Of a stretch of 64,000 nucleotides of DNA, positions 59,590 through 64,000 are shown piece by piece (within the stretch, counting starts at the first letter, position 1; each line of letters starts with the position of its first letter). Origin of the DNA: Spirochaetales bacterium (lineage in GTDB: Bacteria > Spirochaetota > Spirochaetia > JABMQR01). A program made the translations under genes and the position numbers. The stretch is taken from assembly GCA_018399255.1 (NCBI GenBank), contig JAGYPA010000018.1, positions 1 to 64,000 of the forward strand. The letters are read 5' to 3'. The notes below the pieces were generated by a model, which ran no database searches, was not told the DNA's origin, and saw only the letters and a program-made list of their open reading frames with translations.

Positions 59590-61654
59590 AACACTTTCAA
59601 AACTTCTAAAAAAAGGCGATCGGATTGCAGTATCCAATATAACGGGGAGAGAAGCTTCTCAGGTTACTGCAGTAAGCCAGAAGTACTGCGGCAATATAGT
59701 GGGAGGCTGGGCCCTGGGAAAAGGCGGCCAGGTGGTGGACACTCCCAAAGGTCCGGTGCAGGTATTTGCCAATTTTGAGGAACTGCTCAGACTGGTCCCG
59801 AGTAAAAAGCACCCGAACAAGATCCTGATTTACTCGCCGCCTGAGGCGGTATACGGCGAAGTGAAGGAGATCCTGAAATACGGGACCGGCACGGTGGAAA
59901 CGTTGTTCATTGTCACTGAGCATGTAGCGGTAGAGGTTACGGCAAAACTGCATCGTCTATGCCGCCAGGCTGGTATTGATGTGGCAGGCTGCAATACTTT
60001 GGGAATGATAAACACTCATGACCATGTCCGTATCGGAGCTGTAGGCGGCGACACCCCGGATGAATCGTTCAAGCCCGGATCGGTAACCATCATCTCCAAT
60101 TCGGGAAATATGGTTAACACCATAGCCGGATACCTCGCTTCGGTAGGGCTCAGGGTCTCATTCGGTATCTCTACGGGCAAGGACCGTCTCATCCTTACCC
60201 CCCTCAAGCGCCTTCTCGAGTTGGCCGAGCATGATGAGCATACCCGGATCATCGTCCTCTATATTGAGCCCGGCGGCACCTACGAGGCTGAAGCAGTGGC
60301 ATGGATGAAAGATCATGCTTTTTCTAAACCCGTTATCGTTTATGTCGGGGGAGAACTTGCTGAAAAAGCTGATATAACTCTCGGCCATGCCGGGGCGGTC
60401 ATTGAGGGAAAGGCCAGTTCAGCCAGCGGGAAAAAGCAGCTGTTCGATGACTATTTTGGATCCGCTCCCTTTAATCAAGCCATGACTGCTCAGCAGTACC
60501 AGCAGAAACCGGAAGCTTTGGCAAAAGGCCTGCGGGTAACCATCCTGCATCATATCCCGGCAGCAGCCGATCTTATATATCAGGTTCTGGGCTATACCCG
60601 TGATACTACCCGCTTCCAGCCCCTTACGCTCAATCCCTGGTTTGTCAATCTGCACAATCTCGGCAAAGCACTGCCGGCTGAACTGGCTTTGGCCGCAGGA
60701 ACAATTCCCGAACCGCACCTGAGTCAATATAAGCTGCTGGTAAAAGGGTTTTCCGATTCCATGATTCGCCAGCCTATGAGAAACGCATCCCATGCCAGCT
60801 CGAATGACGGGGCAGTTCCCCGAGTTTATGGTATCTCATTAGCCGATCTGATGGAAAAACGGTCGTTTGTCGCCAGCCTGGTGCTCTACTGGACCGGGAG
60901 ACTTCCGAATGACATATTTGAAGAGCATCTTGTCGAAATGACCTTGATCGCCTCGCTTACCAATGGCCCGGGCACCATCTCCGCCCAGGGTTCCAAACTC
61001 TCAGCTTCTGCCGGAAACCGTCCCCACACGGCCATGATCGGTACTCTGGCTTCGATAGGCGAGGTTCATGGCGGCAATGGATCCAAGGCTGCAGCCTACC
61101 TGCTCGATATTTTCTCGGATTCCGGGTTGAAGGATCCCTACGATCCCGAATTTACCACCTATCCCTTGGCAAAAAAAGCCGCGGCGGCTTTCAGGAGGAA
61201 AAAGGAGGCGGCAAAGGCCATCGGCCTTGAATACGAAAGAATACCCTGCCTGGGTCATCCGGTATTCACTGGTGAGGAGATCAACTACGATCCGCGGGAA
61301 CGGGTAATTTCGGAATTTATCAGAAAAAGTAATCGCCGCCAGGTATTTCTGGATTTTTACCTGCAGCTGGCGGCAGCGCTCAAGGCTAACGGGGCTGCTC
61401 CCCGGGTTATGGCGGTTAATGTCGATGCCGCCCTGGCCTGCATCTGGCTGGGTATTTGCTGGAAATCGCTGATTGACAAGGAGATTACAACGCAGCGGGT
61501 TATAGATCTCCCTTTTGCCGCCTTTGCTCTTGGAAGGGCCGCCGGAGGGGCTGGGGAGTTTTTTGATCATCAGGATTTCGGGACAGCCATGGATATGCGA
61601 ATTCCGGTTAATGAATGCCGTTCGCTCACCCGCCCGGCAAAGCTTTCTCCCTGA
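59579..61654 (+). CDS. ATP-citrate-lyase-like large subunit (CoA ligase + citrate-synthase-like lyase)
   Basis: A 691-residue protein: CoA-binding/ligase part (1-330) with phospho-His in TLGHAGAVIEG, then a citrate-synthase-like lyase part (about 400-691). In the lyase, CLGHPV and MAVNVDAALA keep the second His and the Asp of the active site. From memory, ATP citrate lyases have GAHNT and GDRFGG motifs; here those positions read SAQGS and GEVHGG. The protein is about 80 residues longer than Chlorobium AclA, with an insert before the CLGHPV motif. It probably cleaves a citryl-like acyl-CoA, but the substrate may not be citrate. ATG 59579 has CAGGAGG upstream. Confidence 0.75.
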   Translation: MSAETLSKLLKKGDRIAVSNITGREASQVTAVSQKYCGNIVGGWALGKGGQVVDTPKGPVQVFANFEELLRLVPSKKHPNKILIYSPPEAVYGEVKEILKYGTGTVETLFIVTEHVAVEVTAKLHRLCRQAGIDVAGCNTLGMINTHDHVRIGAVGGDTPDESFKPGSVTIISNSGNMVNTIAGYLASVGLRVSFGISTGKDRLILTPLKRLLELAEHDEHTRIIVLYIEPGGTYEAEAVAWMKDHAFSKPVIVYVGGELAEKADITLGHAGAVIEGKASSASGKKQLFDDYFGSAPFNQAMTAQQYQQKPEALAKGLRVTILHHIPAAADLIYQVLGYTRDTTRFQPLTLNPWFVNLHNLGKALPAELALAAGTIPEPHLSQYKLLVKGFSDSMIRQPMRNASHASSNDGAVPRVYGISLADLMEKRSFVASLVLYWTGRLPNDIFEEHLVEMTLIASLTNGPGTISAQGSKLSASAGNRPHTAMIGTLASIGEVHGGNGSKAAAYLLDIFSDSGLKDPYDPEFTTYPLAKKAAAAFRRKKEAAKAIGLEYERIPCLGHPVFTGEEINYDPRERVISEFIRKSNRRQVFLDFYLQLAAALKANGAAPRVMAVNVDAALACIWLGICWKSLIDKEITTQRVIDLPFAAFALGRAAGGAGEFFDHQDFGTAMDMRIPVNECRSLTRPAKLSP

Positions 61655-61683
61655 AGTTTAAATTTTGACGTTTGAAGTTTGAA

Positions 61684-61706
61684 GCCTGAAATCTCAGACT
61701 TCAGGC
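61684..61706. terminator. Hairpin between convergent ACL-like and ABC genes
   Basis: GCCTGAA (61684-61690) and TTCAGGC (61700-61706) form a 7-bp stem in the 58-base convergent gap. No strong T run follows on either strand, so termination is only suggested by position. Short direct repeats of GTTTGAAG precede it. Confidence 0.35.
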
Positions 61707-61712
61707 CGGCTT

Positions 61713-62477
61713 TCAGAGCATTTTCTCGAGAAAGGTTTTAATGCGGGGATGGTCGGGGTCAGTGAACAGTTTGTCCGGAGCGGCATCCTCAAGAATTCTG
61801 CCGTCATCCATAAAAATGACCCGGTCGGAAACCTCACGGGCAAACGTCATCTCGTGGGTAACCACCAGCATAGTAATGCGTTCAGAAGCAAGCTGCTTGA
61901 TAACCTGCAGCACTTCACCAATAAGCTCGGGATCCAGCGCGCTTGTCGGCTCATCAAAAAGCATAATGTCCGGTCCCATAGCCAGGGCCCTTGCTATTGC
62001 CACCCGCTGCTTCTGTCCGCCGGAAAGATAACAGGGGTAGGTATCCCGCTTATCGGAGAGCCCCACCTTGGCCAGCATCTCCTCACCCCGGATTTCAGCC
62101 TGTTTTTTATCCTGTTTAGCCACAACCAGCAGGGCTTCGGTAACGTTCTCTAGCGCGGTTTTATGAGGAAACAGATTGAAATTCTGAAACACCATCCCCA
62201 GCTTTCGGCAGCGGTGGCGAACCTGCCGCTCATGGGGAGTATGCACCACCCCTTCGGCGGAAGTGGTAACAATCGGCTCTCCCTCTATATGAATAGATCC
62301 GGCGCTTGCTTTTTCCAGATGAATGAGGCATCGCAGAAGGGTGCTTTTCCCCGATCCCGAGGGCCCGATGATGGAAATTATCTCACCCTGACTGACCGTG
62401 AGGTCCACCCCTTTGAGCACTTCGAGATTTCCAAAATTCTTCCGCAGTCCCTTTGCTGATATCATCTCTCTATTCAT
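61713..62477 (-). CDS. Polar amino acid ABC transporter ATPase (GlnQ/HisP family)
   Basis: A 254-residue ATPase: Walker [14 protein letters not shown], signature [16 protein letters not shown], Walker [15 protein letters not shown] and switch His [30 protein letters not shown] is the Q-loop of the amino acid uptake family. ATG 62477 overlaps the permease stop by 8 bases (ATGAATAG) and has GAGG ten bases before it; MISAKG at 62465 is an alternative. Confidence 0.93.
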   Translation of the reverse strand: MNREMISAKGLRKNFGNLEVLKGVDLTVSQGEIISIIGPSGSGKSTLLRCLIHLEKASAGSIHIEGEPIVTTSAEGVVHTPHERQVRHRCRKLGMVFQNFNLFPHKTALENVTEALLVVAKQDKKQAEIRGEEMLAKVGLSDKRDTYPCYLSGGQKQRVAIARALAMGPDIMLFDEPTSALDPELIGEVLQVIKQLASERITMLVVTHEMTFAREVSDRVIFMDDGRILEDAAPDKLFTDPDHPRIKTFLEKML

Positions 62478-63117
62478 ACACGGCATACCTCTTTTCCAGC
62501 TTCCTGAAAAGCACAACAAGCAGGTAGTTGAGTGCCAGATAAATTCCTGCCGCGATAATAAACGGGCTTATAGTAAAATCACGGGATACGATCTCTTTGG
62601 AATTCCTCAGAATCTCACCGATCCCGAGCACCACCACCAGGGCGGTATCCTTTACCAGGGTAATTGCTTCGTTGGAAACCGGGGGAAGCACACGCTTTAC
62701 CGTCTGGGGAAGTACTATCCGCAGCATTGTCTGGGAATAGCTCATGCCGAGAACCCGGGAAGCCTCATACTGTCCCCGTTCTATCGACTGAATGCCGCCT
62801 CGGAATATTTCGGTAAAGTAGGCCCCGTAATTGAGGATGAAGGTAACGGCAGCAGCAGTAAAACGCTCAAACCGAAGCCCGGGAATAAGAATAGGCAGCC
62901 CGTAATAGACAAAGAAGAGCTGCAGCAGCAGGGGGGTTCCCCGCACAATAGAGGTATAAAGCTCCATTAACAGCCGCAGCGATTTTACTTTCGATGTTTT
63001 TCCCATGGCACAGAGAAACCCTAACGGCAGGGATACCGCCAGGGTTATAATAAAGAGCTTCAGGGTGACGCCGGCCCCCTGAAATATATATCCGGTTGTC
63101 TGCAGCAGATAATCCAT
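62470..63117 (-). CDS. Polar amino acid ABC transporter permease (HisM/GlnP family)
   Basis: A 215-residue inner-membrane protein with five segments; the family loop [20 protein letters not shown] (about residue 125-145) contacts the ATPase. [17 protein letters not shown] is the conserved N-terminal motif. A single permease gene implies a homodimer. It follows the binding protein by 31 bases. Confidence 0.93.
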   Translation of the reverse strand: MDYLLQTTGYIFQGAGVTLKLFIITLAVSLPLGFLCAMGKTSKVKSLRLLMELYTSIVRGTPLLLQLFFVYYGLPILIPGLRFERFTAAAVTFILNYGAYFTEIFRGGIQSIERGQYEASRVLGMSYSQTMLRIVLPQTVKRVLPPVSNEAITLVKDTALVVVLGIGEILRNSKEIVSRDFTISPFIIAAGIYLALNYLLVVLFRKLEKRYAVYE

Positions 63118-63148
63118 AGGCGTTCGGGCCGTTCAGCAGGCTTGAAGC

Positions 63149-63955
63149 CTAGCGGTCCAGCAGAACGTCCTCATCAAACCATTTTTCAGAAATTGCAGCT
63201 GCAGTGCCGTCGACAGCCATTTCGTCAAGGATACGGTCAACCTCGGCGGCAAAAGCCAGTTCTCCCAGCCTGAATCCGATTCCATACTCTTCCGCAGCAA
63301 AGAAGTCTGTGGCTACGGCAAAAACTCCCGGTTTTTTGGAGATGTAATAGCGTCCGAGGATTTCATCCACTACCACTGCATCTACTCGCCCGATCTCCAG
63401 ATCCATCAGTGCCTGGACATTGTCCTGATATTTGAAGAGTTCATCAAAGGACTGCAAAGCAGCAGGGTCGGAATTTACCGCATCTTCGGCACTGCTTCCC
63501 AACTGGATACCTACCTTGGCACCGTCGAGGTCCGCTTTCAGGTCTATTCCGGAGTCTGCCTGAACTATGACTATCTGCCGGTTGGCTATATAAGGTTTGG
63601 AAAATGTAATCATTTCCTTTCGTTCATCAGTAATGGTAAGTCCGTTCCAGATAACATCGATATCGCGACTGTTCAGATCGAGAATCTTGGCATCCCAGTC
63701 AATCGGCTGAAATCTGAGGGAAACGTCCATACGAGCGGCTACTTCCTTGGCTAGATCGATATCAAAACCGGCAATATTGCCATTTTCATCACGGAACCCC
63801 ATGGGAGGAAAACTGTCATCGAGACCGAGTACCAATTCTCCCTTATCAAGGATGTAGTTCAGTGAGTTGTCAGCATCGGAAGTCTCCTGGGCACCGGCGG
63901 CAAACAGCAGTCCGGACACGGCTAAAGCAAGCAGTAAGGCAATAATCTTTTTCAT
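63149..63955 (-). CDS. Polar amino acid ABC transporter substrate-binding protein (family 3)
   Basis: The 268-residue exported protein has a signal peptide MKKIIALLLALAVSGLLFA and begins mature at or near AGAQE. GELVLGLDDSFPPMGFRDEN and IAGFDIDLAKEVAARM are the family 3 signature, and WNGLTITDERKEMITFSKPY is the next. The Arg of ERKE and the Asp of VDAVVVDE bind the amino acid groups. Start 63955 fits the signal peptide, but ATG 63961 lies at better distance from GGAG and is possible. Upstream of it, to the window end, nothing else was seen. Substrate unknown. Confidence 0.92.
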   Translation of the reverse strand: MKKIIALLLALAVSGLLFAAGAQETSDADNSLNYILDKGELVLGLDDSFPPMGFRDENGNIAGFDIDLAKEVAARMDVSLRFQPIDWDAKILDLNSRDIDVIWNGLTITDERKEMITFSKPYIANRQIVIVQADSGIDLKADLDGAKVGIQLGSSAEDAVNSDPAALQSFDELFKYQDNVQALMDLEIGRVDAVVVDEILGRYYISKKPGVFAVATDFFAAEEYGIGFRLGELAFAAEVDRILDEMAVDGTAAAISEKWFDEDVLLDR

Positions 63956-64000
63956 GTGCATCAATTCTCCATTCGTAGTATGTTTTCAATTCGGGCAGTA

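Overview
The window reads like a chromosomal segment of a free-living, sugar-fermenting spirochaete (Spirochaetota). This is inferred mainly from the exported binding proteins, whose signal peptides end in FATGDAEA, FAAGAQE or SAQGVQE. There is also a dense load of carbohydrate ABC transporters and FadR/GntR/LacI regulators. No rRNA or tRNA gene was recognised, so the taxon is not proved. I saw no CRISPR array, integrase, transposase or prophage.

Layout. 1-4510 (+): a glycosyltransferase cut by the window edge, an SBF-type transporter, a GPH sugar symporter and a PlsC-like acyltransferase. 4545-5910 (-): a C39-like secreted protein and a thioredoxin-fold protein. 5986-13054 (-): a probable dextran/isomalto-oligosaccharide locus (GH15, binding protein, two permeases, GH66) with its LacI repressor and operators. 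The binding protein and one permease carry many small frame changes. 13160-19161 (-): KtrA, an indel-riddled KtrB, a small cysteine-rich protein, a sensor kinase and an NtrC/AlgB-type sigma-54 activator. An excellent sigma-54 promoter lies before the kinase. 19214-20695: an unrecognised membrane protein.

20851-43572 is the centre of the window: two collinear minus-strand operons bracketed by two paralogous FadR regulators. Operon A (40219 to 31501) encodes an SDR, a ribose-type ABC transporter, a Gfo/Idh dehydrogenase, a sugar isomerase-like TIM barrel and an odd M24 hydrolase. Operon B (31194 to 20851) encodes a CoA-acylating aldehyde dehydrogenase, an ADP-forming acyl-CoA synthetase pair, a full 2-oxoacid dehydrogenase complex, FadR and a LarA-type racemase. 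The same GGT-N3-ACC dyad sits on the promoters of both operons and of the second fadR. I infer one regulon that takes up a polyol/sugar-like compound, converts it to aldehyde and 2-oxoacid intermediates, and harvests ATP from acyl-CoA. The substrate is unknown.

40376-53224: a membrane-bound SpeE-like protein, FadR2, a DMT exporter, a MORC-like GHKL ATPase, a membrane LuxR regulator followed by a 20-bp tandem repeat, an NAD-dependent epimerase fused to a zinc finger, and a MoxR-DUF58-membrane protein operon. 53154-56937 (-): panB-panC-coaC-coaB-coaX for pantothenate and CoA synthesis. 57263-61654 (+): a GntR regulator with repeated operators and a two-subunit ATP-citrate-lyase-like enzyme with altered active-site motifs. 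61713-63955 (-): a polar amino acid ABC transporter.
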